Origin: Deltaproteobacteria bacterium
GTDB lineage: Bacteria > Myxococcota_A > UBA796 > GCA-2862545
DNA: 41,553 bases
NCBI GenBank assembly: GCA_007693595.1
Contig: REDI01000005.1
Span: forward strand, 1 to 41,553
Direction of reading: 5' to 3'
A program made the translations under genes and the position numbers. This document shows, in pieces, positions 15,903 through 24,117 of the stretch (the stretch's first letter is position 1; every line of letters begins with the position of its first letter). The notes beneath the pieces were generated by a model. That model was given only the letters and a program-made list of their open reading frames with translations. It had not been told where the DNA came from and did no database searches.

Positions 15903-16758
15903 GGCTGCGCCAGCGGGCCGGCCAGAGTCCAGCGAGGTCCTGCTCACGGGCGAGATCGACAGCCCTGAGGGTCACGCGCCGCGCCTCGACCACGTCGCCA
16001 GCCGCTTCGTAGACCCGCGCGAGATCCGAGAGGGCCAGCGTGAGGAGATCCAGGGCGTCGTCGGTGTTCTCGGCGAGCTGGACCCCGGACTCAAGGTGAG
16101 CGCGCGCGAGAGGGTAGTCTTCGAGGCGGAGGGCGGCTTCGCCCGCGGCCCACCTGCTGCCGACCCGCTTGCGGAGAGGGCCCCCGGCGTCTTGGTGCTC
16201 GATGGCGGACTCATAAGCGGCCAGCGCCTCGTCGAGGCGATCGAGCCCGTCGAGGCAAGCGCCGAGCTCGGTGAGCAGGCGACCCAGATCCTGGACCACT
16301 CCTGAGGCTCGCCCCTCGTCGACCGCGCGCTGCAGCCACATGACCCGCTGCTCGCCTTCGGTCCGCTCCGAGAAGAGGGTGCAGGCATCGATGATGGCGG
16401 TGGCGTCGCCTTGGCTATCGGCCCAGCGAAGGTAGTCGTGCAGAACCGACTCGACCGAGGCGGCCCCCGGATCGTGGCACGCTAGCCGCGCTCGGGCAGC
16501 CCGGTAGCGGCGCTCTCCCACGGCCCCGGCCGTGAAGATCATCGGCGCGGCCGCATCGAGGTGGGCGCGTGCGCCATCGAGATCACCCCGGCTGAGCAAG
16601 CAGCGGGCGGCCATGGAGCGGGCCTGGACCTCGATGCTGCGGTCCGAGCGCTCCTGGGCCCGCTCGACGAGATCTTCGTACGCCGCGAGCGCTGCACCAA
16701 AACGACTCTGCTCGTGCATGGCATCCGCGGCGTCGAGCCGGTTTCGAAGGCTGGTCAT
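15865..16758 (-). CDS. TPR-repeat protein
   Basis: About 297 residues made of helix pairs with the TPR pattern: examples are FGAALAAYEDLVERA, RLDEALAAYESAIEH and VYEAAGDVVEARRVTLRA. Roughly six to seven repeats fill the chain. There is no signal peptide or membrane helix, so it is probably cytoplasmic and serves as a protein-binding scaffold. The ATG at 16758 starts exactly at the first helix; the frame is open up to 16836, but the extra 26 residues are basic and irregular and have no ribosome binding site. The 3' end overlaps the ChaN-like gene by 38 bases. Confidence 0.72.
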   Translation of the reverse strand: MTSLRNRLDAADAMHEQSRFGAALAAYEDLVERAQERSDRSIEVQARSMAARCLLSRGDLDGARAHLDAAAPMIFTAGAVGERRYRAARARLACHDPGAASVESVLHDYLRWADSQGDATAIIDACTLFSERTEGEQRVMWLQRAVDEGRASGVVQDLGRLLTELGACLDGLDRLDEALAAYESAIEHQDAGGPLRKRVGSRWAAGEAALRLEDYPLARAHLESGVQLAENTDDALDLLTLALSDLARVYEAAGDVVEARRVTLRAVDLAREQDLAGLWPARWRSLMEFGRSLDLDL

Positions 16759-16898
16759 GAGGGCGGGCACATCGACCTCGGGATGGATCAGGAGCGGCAG
16801 TCTAACGCAGTTCCGCCGTCTCGCCTCCCAGTTCACGAACCGAGCAGGTCACGACCGCGAAGAGCGCTCGTCCAGGTTACCCGTGACACGGAGGACCC

Positions 16899-17606
16899 GT
16901 GCGTCTGTTCATCCTACCCCTGCTCGCCGCGCTCAATCTCTGTGGCACCTCGGGCGGGGAGCGCGGCAGTGAACCGATCGAGCCCTACCAAGGGCCTGGG
17001 TGGTCGCTGCAGCTCTCGACCGTCGGCGCCAAGGTCGAGGCGGAACCTGATCAGGTCTCGTTCGATCTGCGAGACTTCTCCCGCTGGTTCGACGTTCGGT
17101 GGGTCGATCACGAGGTCGATCTCTCTATCGTTCCCCGAAGAGAAGGCTCGATACGCTGCGATCCTGCGGTTTGGGACCGAGCGATCGTCGAGGAGCAGAG
17201 CTGGACGGCCGGAGGGCTCTGCACGCGCGGGAGCCGCTTCTGGTGGATGGTCGCCCGCATCGAGCGACACGAGCGACGGGACCTCTTCTTCTTCTACGTC
17301 GCCAACCCGGACTTCCTCGCCTTCGAGGACGCCTGGGTCGACTTCTCGAGGACGGTCGCGACCTTCGGGGGCACCGACACCCCGCCCGAGCCACCCTCGG
17401 CTCGAGAGCTACGGGCCGCCATCCGGGCCGCTTCGACCAAGGTTCGACCTACGGCCTCGCCACTTCCGGGCTCAGGGGTGCTCTCGTCGCACGTCATTGA
17501 GCACCTGGGGCCAGTCTGGGCGATGCGTCGCGAACGGCAGCCCCCCGCACCCCGCCTCGACGGGAGCGAGGCGGAGCCCGAGGCGCAGGAGCTCAGCTCC
17601 CCATAA
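16899..17606 (+). CDS. Exported protein of unknown function
   Basis: A 235-residue product starting with GTG, with GGAGG four bases upstream. The first 15 residues form a signal with LNLCG, a weak lipobox, so lipidation at Cys15 is possible but not certain. The domain (about 30-160) contains many Trp and Phe residues (WSLQL, RWFDVRW, FWWMVARI, LFFFYV) and Cys residues at 86 and 107 that could form a disulfide. The tail is Pro- and Glu-rich. No family recognised. The last 14 bases overlap the convergent thioredoxin-like gene. Confidence 0.68.
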   Translation: MRLFILPLLAALNLCGTSGGERGSEPIEPYQGPGWSLQLSTVGAKVEAEPDQVSFDLRDFSRWFDVRWVDHEVDLSIVPRREGSIRCDPAVWDRAIVEEQSWTAGGLCTRGSRFWWMVARIERHERRDLFFFYVANPDFLAFEDAWVDFSRTVATFGGTDTPPEPPSARELRAAIRAASTKVRPTASPLPGSGVLSSHVIEHLGPVWAMRRERQPPAPRLDGSEAEPEAQELSSP

Positions 17607-18321
17607 AGCCCCTGAGGTCGTCGTCGCTGAGCTGACGGGGGTGGCCACGCCAGACGATCTTGCCGTCCTTGACGACCGCTGCTGCGGGGATGCCCGAGAC
17701 CTTGAAGGCATCGGATGGCCCGGCGCCCACGCGGGCGGTGGGGTAGGTGACCTGGTTCTCGTCGAGGAAGGATTTGACCTCATCGAGGGGGGTGTCGTTC
17801 GAGAGCTGGGTGAGCCCAATCACGTTCAGCCCTTCGGCACGCAGGCGAGCGTAGGTCTGCTCGATCTCGGGGACCTCGCGGCGACAGTGAGGACACCAGA
17901 CCTCCCAAAAGACGACGAGGGTGGCCTTGCCGTCGGTGTAGGAGGTCGGCGCGCCGGTCAGCCACTCTTCGGCCTGGAGGGGAGGCGGCTCGGTGCCGAT
18001 GACCGCGTACTCTTCCTTGATGCTCTCGATCGCCTGTAGGGCGGGGGTGTCGGCGAAGTCGCGCTCGATGATCGCGATGTGCTCGAGGACCTTTTCGATG
18101 TTGCCCTCTTGGTAGTCCCCCATGAGGAGCTGCCAGCGCTCGAACGCCTCCTGCTCGTGTGGAGACAGCTCCTGCTGCTGCGGAGCTGCGCCCGGCGCGG
18201 GGCGGTTCGAGAGCTCCTCGACCTTGTCCTCGAGGGCGGTGAGGCGCGCTTCGTAGTCGGGGTTGGCGTTGTCGCACGCGCCCAGCGCGAGGACCGAGAT
18301 CAGGGGGATCAGACGAATCAT
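17593..18321 (-). CDS. TlpA/thioredoxin-fold lipoprotein with CPHC motif
   Basis: A 242-residue lipoprotein (LALGAC, Cys16). After the anchor come a short coiled coil (about 22-40), a helical region (about 52-105) and a thioredoxin fold with WCPHC at 142-146 and a cis-Pro loop GIPAA near 213. CPHC is the motif of oxidising or thiol-exchange proteins such as DsbA; in TlpA/ResA reductases it is usually CxPC. It is likely to act on disulfides in the periplasm. The window contains a protein with seven predicted disulfides (4489-6741), a possible but unproven client. GAGGAG lies five bases before the ATG. It ends within the convergent gene. Confidence 0.88.
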   Translation of the reverse strand: MIRLIPLISVLALGACDNANPDYEARLTALEDKVEELSNRPAPGAAPQQQELSPHEQEAFERWQLLMGDYQEGNIEKVLEHIAIIERDFADTPALQAIESIKEEYAVIGTEPPPLQAEEWLTGAPTSYTDGKATLVVFWEVWCPHCRREVPEIEQTYARLRAEGLNVIGLTQLSNDTPLDEVKSFLDENQVTYPTARVGAGPSDAFKVSGIPAAAVVKDGKIVWRGHPRQLSDDDLRGFMGS

Positions 18322-18356
18322 GAGAACTCCTCGGGGAAGGCGGGGGTGTAACGCAT

Positions 18357-18372
18357 TCGCCCTCTCAGGCGA
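18357..18372. other. Short inverted repeat (TCGCC / GGCGA)
   Basis: Five-base arms separated by CTCTCA in the 145-base divergent intergenic region between the thioredoxin-like gene and the small outer-membrane-like gene. It could be an operator or a chance palindrome. Confidence 0.25.
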
Positions 18373-18436
18373 GATCCGAGATCGTCACACTCAGTCGAAA
18401 TCCTCCCCCCAGCTCCCACGGCTGACTCGTAGCGGC

Positions 18437-18442
18437 TACCTT
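18437..18442 (+). promoter_or_regulatory. Candidate -10 element (TACCTT)
   Basis: TACCTT preceded by GGC, ending 24 bases before the ATG at 18467. Same pattern and distance as upstream of fbaB. Confidence 0.38.
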
Positions 18443-18466
18443 CCGTCCTTGCCTGCGAGGATGAGT

Positions 18467-19033
18467 ATGCGCACGCTAATGATCGCCACCTGCTTCCTTG
18501 CCAGCAGCGCGCTGGCCGCCCCTGAAGTCCCCGAGCTGCCCGAGATTAAGCTCGAGCGCATCCCGCCTACCTACAGCTACGACTTCGGGGTGCAGTTCGG
18601 GATCTCCGAGGTCACGTGGTGGCGCGAAGAGATCCCCCTGTGGGGCAAGCTGGGCCTCTTCGGGGTGTGGGGTCGGCACCTCGGCAACGGGGACCGGCTC
18701 GGCCTCGGGCTCGCCCTGACCGCCGAAGGCGACATTCCTATCCACATGACCCTCGCCGCCGAGCCCACGGTCCGCTGGGACACCATCACCGGGAAGTTCA
18801 CCTTCGGCGCCTCGGCGGGGGCTGCCCTCATGTACCACCGGGCCGACCGCGCGAGCGGGGTCCAGTCCGCCACTTCGGCCGCTCCCCTGATCGCCGCGCG
18901 CATTGGCATGTCCGAGGGCTTCACCCGCGTTGGCCGCCGCCTCTTCGTCGTGCTCGAGCCCAAGCTGCGCTACATGCTCAGCCGGTTCAGCCCGAGCGTC
19001 TCGATCGCGGTCGGGACCGGGCACGGCTACTGA
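18467..19033 (+). CDS. Small exported outer-membrane-like beta protein
   Basis: A 188-residue exported protein. The signal MRTLMIATCFLASSALA ends in an AxA site. The ATG at 18467 is six bases after GAGG; an ATG at 18461 is too close to it. The mature part has alternating amphipathic strands (YDFGVQFGISEV, FGVWGRHLG, LGLGLALTAEG, FGASAGAALMY, RLFVVLEPKLRYML, SVSIAVGTGHGY) and looks like an eight-stranded barrel of the OmpA/OmpW kind. There is no recognised family and no C-terminal Phe (it ends in Tyr, which is tolerated). Confidence 0.68.
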   Translation: MRTLMIATCFLASSALAAPEVPELPEIKLERIPPTYSYDFGVQFGISEVTWWREEIPLWGKLGLFGVWGRHLGNGDRLGLGLALTAEGDIPIHMTLAAEPTVRWDTITGKFTFGASAGAALMYHRADRASGVQSATSAAPLIAARIGMSEGFTRVGRRLFVVLEPKLRYMLSRFSPSVSIAVGTGHGY

Positions 19034-19122
19034 GCCCGCATTCCTCCGTCGTAAGGTCGTAACGCTCAGTTCGTGCACCATGCTGGCGCGCACGATAGAC
19101 CTCCGCATCGCTTCGGTGGACC

Positions 19123-19707
19123 ATGCGCATCCTACCCCTCACCTTTCTGCTCACCGCGTGCGGACCCGGCCTGATGGCCCTGGGTGACCCTCGCGAAGAG
19201 CCCGCCGCACCCGGTGGTCCTCCCGCGGATCCGTCCGACCCCGACAGCGACTCCGACTCCACCCCTCCCGTGCAGTCCGAGTCGACCGAGTCTGCCGAGT
19301 CCGAGCTGACCCCCCACGACCCCATCATCGACGGCCCGTTCAGTGGCTCCGTTCAGCTCAACCTCAACGCCTCGGGCGCGACTGGGACCTGCGCGGGGAC
19401 CGCCAACCTGACCGTCGATCGCTCCCGTAGCCCCGCCATCCAGGGCACCGCCACCTGCGAGACCAGCGGGTTGATCCGAACGCTCGGGCTGGTGGACGCC
19501 TCCTACGATGGCGTGATCCGGGGCGACATCACCACCACGCCCAACGCGACGGGCGAGGTCACCGTCGGAACCCTGCTCCCCACCGCAGCCCAGTGGGATG
19601 GCTTCTTCGCCGGCTCCGGTCAGCTCCAAGGGACTATCCGAGGTGTCAGCGGCGTACCGCCCCTCAACGTCGACCTTGACGGAACCTTCTCGCTGCGGCC
19701 AAACTGA
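19123..19707 (+). CDS. Lipoprotein with Ser/Asp/Pro linker and beta domain
   Basis: A 194-residue lipoprotein (FLLTAC, Cys13). Residues about 22-65 form a low-complexity linker of Pro, Asp, Ser and Glu (DPDSDSDSTPP). The rest (about 70-194) is strand-rich with Thr, Gly, Ala and two Cys that may pair (CAGT and CETS). No family recognised. It lies three bases before the next lipoprotein gene, so the two are one operon. Confidence 0.72.
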   Translation: MRILPLTFLLTACGPGLMALGDPREEPAAPGGPPADPSDPDSDSDSTPPVQSESTESAESELTPHDPIIDGPFSGSVQLNLNASGATGTCAGTANLTVDRSRSPAIQGTATCETSGLIRTLGLVDASYDGVIRGDITTTPNATGEVTVGTLLPTAAQWDGFFAGSGQLQGTIRGVSGVPPLNVDLDGTFSLRPN

Positions 19708-19710
19708 GCC

Positions 19711-20130
19711 ATGCGCTTCCTCCTCCCCCCCCTGGCCTTGCTCTTCACAGGCTGCGCCCCCGACATGCCCGAGCGTCACGAGCTCTACGGCTACTGGGGC
19801 CGGGTGGTCGATGGGGAGTACGACATCATCGAGCTCGACGATCAGCTCGACGCCACGGGCCTCCGCGAGGTCCGTCCTGCCTATCGCCGCTGGCGGTACC
19901 CCATGACCGACGTGCCGGTAGCGCTCCAGGGGGGCCGCTGGGTCATCGTTCGCGACGAGCTGATCTTCAACGCGGCCTGGGCGATCGACGACACCCCGAC
20001 CAACCAGAACCAGGTCTGGCACATCGAGGAGTTCACCCCCATCGAGCTCACCGTGGTCTTGCCCGACCAAGAAGAGCCCACCATCTTCACCACCGTCTCC
20101 CGCCTCCCCTCTCGCTCACCGTCGAACTGA
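19711..20130 (+). CDS. Small lipoprotein of unknown function
   Basis: A 139-residue lipoprotein (LFTGC, Cys15). The domain contains a YGYWGRVVDGEYDIIEL strand pair and an IVRDELIFNAAW stretch. It looks like a compact beta domain (lipocalin-like META/YD type possible), with no diagnostic motif. It starts three bases after the preceding stop, so translation is probably coupled. Confidence 0.72.
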   Translation: MRFLLPPLALLFTGCAPDMPERHELYGYWGRVVDGEYDIIELDDQLDATGLREVRPAYRRWRYPMTDVPVALQGGRWVIVRDELIFNAAWAIDDTPTNQNQVWHIEEFTPIELTVVLPDQEEPTIFTTVSRLPSRSPSN

Positions 20131-20186
20131 ACCCCCGGAGTGTACGTCCCTGACGACAAGAACGAGCAGTCGGCCGCTCCTGGTGC

Positions 20187-20192
20187 TACCCT
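20187..20192 (+). promoter_or_regulatory. Candidate extended -10 (TGCTACCCT)
   Basis: TACCCT with TGC directly before it, ending 22 bases before the ATG at 20215. Suggests the ASH-domain gene has its own promoter, separate from the lipoprotein pair upstream. Confidence 0.42.
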
Positions 20193-20214
20193 TGCCTACA
20201 CAAGGAGAGCTCCC

Positions 20215-21429
20215 ATGCGTCACCTCGCCCTTATCGTCCTCCTGACCGGCTGCGTCGACTACGGCGTCACGGCCCGCGAAGACGGTGGCGACCCCCAAGG
20301 CCCCGAGGGGCCGCATCCGCAGATCCTCGTAGACCCTCCCGAGATCGACTTTGGGACCAACCCCCGACAGCAGACGGGCTACGCCGCGCTGTCCATCACC
20401 AACATCGGTGAAGCCCCCCTGAGGCTCATCGAGCTCTTCCCCCCCGACGCCGAGGGGATCCACCTGGGACAGCTCAACGACGCGGTCCTGGAGCCCGATG
20501 AGATGACCGGCGTCGGGATCTCGTGGAGCCCCACCACCTTCGAGTCCCTGAGTTCCAGCCTCACCATCGAGAGCAACGATCCCACGCAGGAGTTCGTCGA
20601 GATCCCCCTCATCGGCCGAGTCCCCGCGCCCCAGATCGAAGTCACGCCACACGACCACGACTTCGGGACGGTCGAGCGCGGCGAGACCGTCGATCTGCAG
20701 GTCTCGGTGAGCAACGTCGGCGAAGACACTCTTCGGATCGACAAGGTTGAGCACTTCTCGACCTCCGAGAACGAGCTCTTCATCGGAGATCTCGGGGGCC
20801 TCGCCACGCTGCCCCTCGAGCTCGACCCCGGCACCGAGACCGAGCTCACCGTCCGCTACCGCCCCTTCGACGACATCCTCGATGAAGGGCAGCTCATCGT
20901 CCACAGCGACGACCCCACCAACGCCGAGGCCACCGCGAGCCAGATCGGGAACGGAACCCCTGGGCGAGACTACGACGTCGAGATCTTCATCACCTCCGAC
21001 GACGAGTGGGAAGGCTCCCTGAACGGCGTCTCGATCACGGGCACCAACGCCGCGGACTGGCGAGCTCACGATGTGCACACCGAGCGCTTGCCCTCGGGCA
21101 CCCACGTGCTGACCATTCGCTCGTGGGACAACTATCGCGTCGTAGCAGGCATGATCGCCTTCGTCCGGGTCGATGGCGATGTGTGGCACGCCTCGGGCGA
21201 CGGGAGCTTCAAGCTCTCGCGTACCAGCCCTCCCGCAGACTGGACGGACCCCTCCTTCGACGCGAGCGCTTGGCCCGAAGCTGATCTGTGCAACGCCTCC
21301 GATGCCTCGGTGTGGAGCCCGTCTCGGATCACCGAGTTCATCGACGCTGGCGCGCAGTGGATCTGGCACTCCACCAACTGCCGTGTCTACGGCGAGGCCT
21401 GGTTCCGAGTCGAGATCGAGCTCCCCTGA
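20215..21429 (+). CDS. Lipoprotein with two ASH-like Ig domains and a C-terminal galactose-binding-like domain
   Basis: A 404-residue lipoprotein (LLTGC, Cys13). Two domains begin with the ASH (ASPM-SPD2-Hydin) pattern: IDFGTNPRQQTG...LSITNIGEAPLRL (about 40-65) and HDFGTVERGETVDL...VSNVGEDTLRI (about 148-178). The third part (about 245-404) contains a W-x-DPSFDASAWPEAD motif and a Trp-rich end (WIWHSTNC), as in the jelly-roll domains attached to glycosidases and esterases. This is a surface protein for binding rather than catalysis. The ATG at 20215 has AAGGAGAG seven bases upstream; the open frame to 20140 lacks this. It is followed by a small hairpin at 21444-21457. Confidence 0.8.
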   Translation: MRHLALIVLLTGCVDYGVTAREDGGDPQGPEGPHPQILVDPPEIDFGTNPRQQTGYAALSITNIGEAPLRLIELFPPDAEGIHLGQLNDAVLEPDEMTGVGISWSPTTFESLSSSLTIESNDPTQEFVEIPLIGRVPAPQIEVTPHDHDFGTVERGETVDLQVSVSNVGEDTLRIDKVEHFSTSENELFIGDLGGLATLPLELDPGTETELTVRYRPFDDILDEGQLIVHSDDPTNAEATASQIGNGTPGRDYDVEIFITSDDEWEGSLNGVSITGTNAADWRAHDVHTERLPSGTHVLTIRSWDNYRVVAGMIAFVRVDGDVWHASGDGSFKLSRTSPPADWTDPSFDASAWPEADLCNASDASVWSPSRITEFIDAGAQWIWHSTNCRVYGEAWFRVEIELP

Positions 21430-21443
21430 GCCGTCGAGGGTCG

Positions 21444-21457
21444 GGTCCTTCGGGACC
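21444..21457. terminator. Hairpin with TTCG loop (possible terminator)
   Basis: GGTCC, loop TTCG, GGACC: a perfect five-base stem with a very stable tetraloop, 14 bases after the stop of the ASH-domain lipoprotein and in the 139-base gap between two convergent genes. There is no T tract on either side, so termination would be inefficient or Rho-assisted. Confidence 0.45.
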
Positions 21458-21568
21458 GCCTCTCCTCCGCCGAGCCCGTGAGCCACCCCGCCGCTGCGCT
21501 GAGGGTCGCCTCGCCCCCCCAACGGTGCGCGCGGCGGGTGAGCGGACCGCGCCCCGCGACCCTGCTGC

Positions 21569-24016
21569 TTACCGCTGCTGGTTCTGGCGTGCGATCACGG
21601 TACGAGCCGACGCTTCGCCCGCGTCGGCGTAGCCCATGGGCACCACCACCGCGTTGCCGACCGTCACGAGCTCGTTGACCGTGTCGGCCGTGCGGAGCGC
21701 TCCGGTGGGGTTCTTCACCTTGCTGAAGAAGATCACCGGCACCCAGTCCGCCACGATGTTGATGAAGCTGTCACCACCCTGCTCAGCGACCTCGTTCCAG
21801 GTCAGCTCCGGGTTCATCCAGGCTGCAGCGAACTGGATCAGGGAGTTCAGCGTGCTCAAGCCGGCGAGCACGAGCCCGACCACGGCGAGCGCCTTGGCGA
21901 CCGCGACCACCGCGGCGATCGCAGCCCCGATGGCAGCCGCGATGGCGATGCCCTTGGCGAGGGCGATGACGACCGCGACGACCAAGATGACTGCCGCTGC
22001 GATGAGGAGGGCGATGCCGATGTTCTTGAGCACCGAGAGCAGGCCGCTGAACATGCCCGAGAGGAAGCTACCGACCAGACCGCGGAAGAAGCTCCAGCGG
22101 CTCCGATTGGCGAGCTCTCGGGCCTTGTCGCTGATGCTCTTGCGCGAGTCCGCGCCGGTCTGGCGCAAGCCCTGCTCGGCGCTCGCCCGTTGCTCCGCCA
22201 GCTCGGTCTCACCTTGGGCGTAGGTATCGGTCAGGCCGGTGATGGCCTCGTCGCGCGCGGCGTCGAGGGTCTCGATCTTGTCGTCGGCTTCGGCGTTCCA
22301 GGCCTCGGAGAACTGCTCGACCTCGTCGGCGAGGCCTTCTTCGTAGCCCTCGACCAGGGACTCGAAGGCCTGGTTCGCATCGCGCGAGAACTCGTCGAGC
22401 TTCTCGTCGACGTCGGACCGGGTCGCCTCGAAGGCCCCCACCGCGCTGTCTGCGGCGTTGGAGAGACTCGTCTGACCCTGGATGCCCATGGCCTTGAGCT
22501 CTTCATCGAGGGTGTCGACCGCAGCGCTGAAGCTGAGGGAGCACTCTTGCAGGTAGGCCACGATGAGCTCGGGGGGCAGATCTTGATGTTCGTCCATCCA
22601 CTCTTCGACTTCGCGCAGCTTGTCTTCGAGGGCCCACATGGCCTTGTGGCGCGCTTCGCTCAGGCCTTCGAGGATCTGGTTGCGGAGCCGATCGATCGCC
22701 TCGACCTGCGTGGTCTCGGCCTCGTCGATGGACGCGAGGAAGCCGGACTCCATGCCATCGAGCTGCTCGAGGAGCTGCTGCTCGGTCTGTTCGAGCTCTT
22801 CGATGAACTCGTCGATGCCGGAGTCGAGCGCCTGCTCCGCTTCGGAGAGCAAGGACTCGAAGAACTCGCGGGTCGGCTCGTCGTTCTCGGCGAGGTTGGC
22901 GATGTACTCCGCACCGTCCGCCTCGATCTTGACGGCGAGCCCTTCGGCCGCCTCGCGGAGGGCATCGGCCGCCTTCCGACCTTCGCTTCGGATCTCGGCC
23001 GCCGCCTCGCGGGCCATGCGGCCGCTGGTTACCCGGATGTCGCGCGAATACCGATGATCGGCGTAGCGCCCAGCGATCGCCTGCCCGTGGTCGAGCACGG
23101 ACTGCGCCTGGGCCTCGGAGATCTGCAGGATGGAGGCGGCCCCTTCCGAGCCCAGGCCGCGCGCATTGGACGCGAGCTCATCGACCTTGCCTTGGATCTC
23201 TTCTTGGTGGGCGTGGGAGCGGTCGAGCACCCGCTGCATGGCCTGTTCGTTGACCGAGCGCAGCTCTTCGAGCTGGGAAGCCTTGGACTCCCGAGCGCGC
23301 GTTCGAGCCCCCTCGGCGAGGCCTTCGACCTCGGCGCGGGCGCCTTGTACGCCGGACAAGGCGGCGTCGCGAAGACCCTCGGCCGCTCCTTGGACCTCGG
23401 AGATCGCCTGATCGGAGCTGCCGATGATGTCGGACCGGACGTCCATGTACCGATCGGTGATGCGATCGCTGAGCTCCATCCCTTCCATGACGAAGTCTTC
23501 GAAGGCTGCGTTGGCGTCGGGGGACTCGACCTTGCAGTTGGGCAGGTCCATGGTGTGCCCAGTCTCGGGGATCGGGCCCTCGACATTCGGGGTGGGACCA
23601 TCAACATTCGGCACCGCGACGTTGGGGAGCTGGGGCAGCTCGGTAGGTAGGTTGGCCGGCGCGTCGACGTTGGCCTCGACCGCCGCTTCGTTCATCTCGA
23701 CGTCGCTGAGGTCGCCCTCGGGCTCGGGGAGGACCTCTTGGTTGCTGTTGACCGCCGCGTTGAGCTCGGACCCGAGATCAAAGTCTTCGGGGGGACCGTC
23801 GTCTTCGGTGGCGACCGCGACGTTCTCGAGGGCATCGAGGGTGGGCGTGAGCTCTTCTTCGAGCTCCTGGTTCTGCTCCACCTGAGCATCTTCTTGCTCA
23901 GCCTGATTGCCACGTCCGACCGATACATTTAGAGAGAGAGAGGCCGAAGCCGAGAGCGAGGCACCCGCGCCAGAGGGACGGTTGCCACGCGATCTTTGAG
24001 AGAGAAGATTCTTCAT
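21569..24016 (-). CDS. Large coiled-coil protein with long hydrophobic segment (unknown, pore- or toxin-like)
   Basis: An 815-residue protein from the ATG at 24016 (GAGG six bases upstream). No signal peptide. Parts in order: Ser/Leu-rich start (LSASASLSLNVSV), acidic disordered region (about 38-110), three PNV/Pro repeats (about 128-145), a long helical region of heptad-like Glu/Ala/Leu/Gln chains (about 165-630, including EELEQTEQQLLEQLDGMES), a basic WSFFRG stretch, about 93 hydrophobic residues (641-733; one Ala/Val/Ile-rich run with Gly), and a conserved-looking C-terminal 80 residues (WNEVAEQGGDSFINIVADWVP). Helical bundle plus buried hydrophobic segment is how alpha-pore-forming toxins and injection-system effectors look, but no family motif was recognised. 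A TATACT promoter lies upstream. Confidence 0.85.
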   Translation of the reverse strand: MKNLLSQRSRGNRPSGAGASLSASASLSLNVSVGRGNQAEQEDAQVEQNQELEEELTPTLDALENVAVATEDDGPPEDFDLGSELNAAVNSNQEVLPEPEGDLSDVEMNEAAVEANVDAPANLPTELPQLPNVAVPNVDGPTPNVEGPIPETGHTMDLPNCKVESPDANAAFEDFVMEGMELSDRITDRYMDVRSDIIGSSDQAISEVQGAAEGLRDAALSGVQGARAEVEGLAEGARTRARESKASQLEELRSVNEQAMQRVLDRSHAHQEEIQGKVDELASNARGLGSEGAASILQISEAQAQSVLDHGQAIAGRYADHRYSRDIRVTSGRMAREAAAEIRSEGRKAADALREAAEGLAVKIEADGAEYIANLAENDEPTREFFESLLSEAEQALDSGIDEFIEELEQTEQQLLEQLDGMESGFLASIDEAETTQVEAIDRLRNQILEGLSEARHKAMWALEDKLREVEEWMDEHQDLPPELIVAYLQECSLSFSAAVDTLDEELKAMGIQGQTSLSNAADSAVGAFEATRSDVDEKLDEFSRDANQAFESLVEGYEEGLADEVEQFSEAWNAEADDKIETLDAARDEAITGLTDTYAQGETELAEQRASAEQGLRQTGADSRKSISDKARELANRSRWSFFRGLVGSFLSGMFSGLLSVLKNIGIALLIAAAVILVVAVVIALAKGIAIAAAIGAAIAAVVAVAKALAVVGLVLAGLSTLNSLIQFAAAWMNPELTWNEVAEQGGDSFINIVADWVPVIFFSKVKNPTGALRTADTVNELVTVGNAVVVPMGYADAGEASARTVIARQNQQR

Positions 24017-24050
24017 AGAAGACCTCAAGATGTGAGGAGAACACCTACGG

Positions 24051-24080
24051 AGTATAGCCGACCCGACGGGCTACGCGCAA
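24051..24080 (-). promoter_or_regulatory. Promoter of the coiled-coil gene (TTGCGC-18-TATACT)
   Basis: On the minus strand TTGCGC (24080-24075) is followed after 18 bases by TATACT (24056-24051), preceded by GGC. The start codon is 34 bases further on. This is the closest match to a sigma-70 consensus in the window and suggests strong expression. Confidence 0.5.
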
Positions 24081-24117
24081 CAAGAGGCGTGCCCTATGGG
24101 GTCCATCGATCGGCGCG

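Noticed and set aside
20116-21522. 468-codon minus-strand ORF
   Set aside because: Antisense of the ASH-domain lipoprotein, which has a lipobox and ribosome binding site.
22190-23650. 486-codon plus-strand ORF
   Set aside because: Antisense of the coiled-coil gene; sequence looks like a mirrored Glu/Ala/Leu coding region and has no signals.
12623-24016. Complete type VI or extracellular contractile injection system
   Set aside because: Only a PAAR protein and an effector-like protein are present; no sheath, tube, spike, baseplate or ATPase genes.
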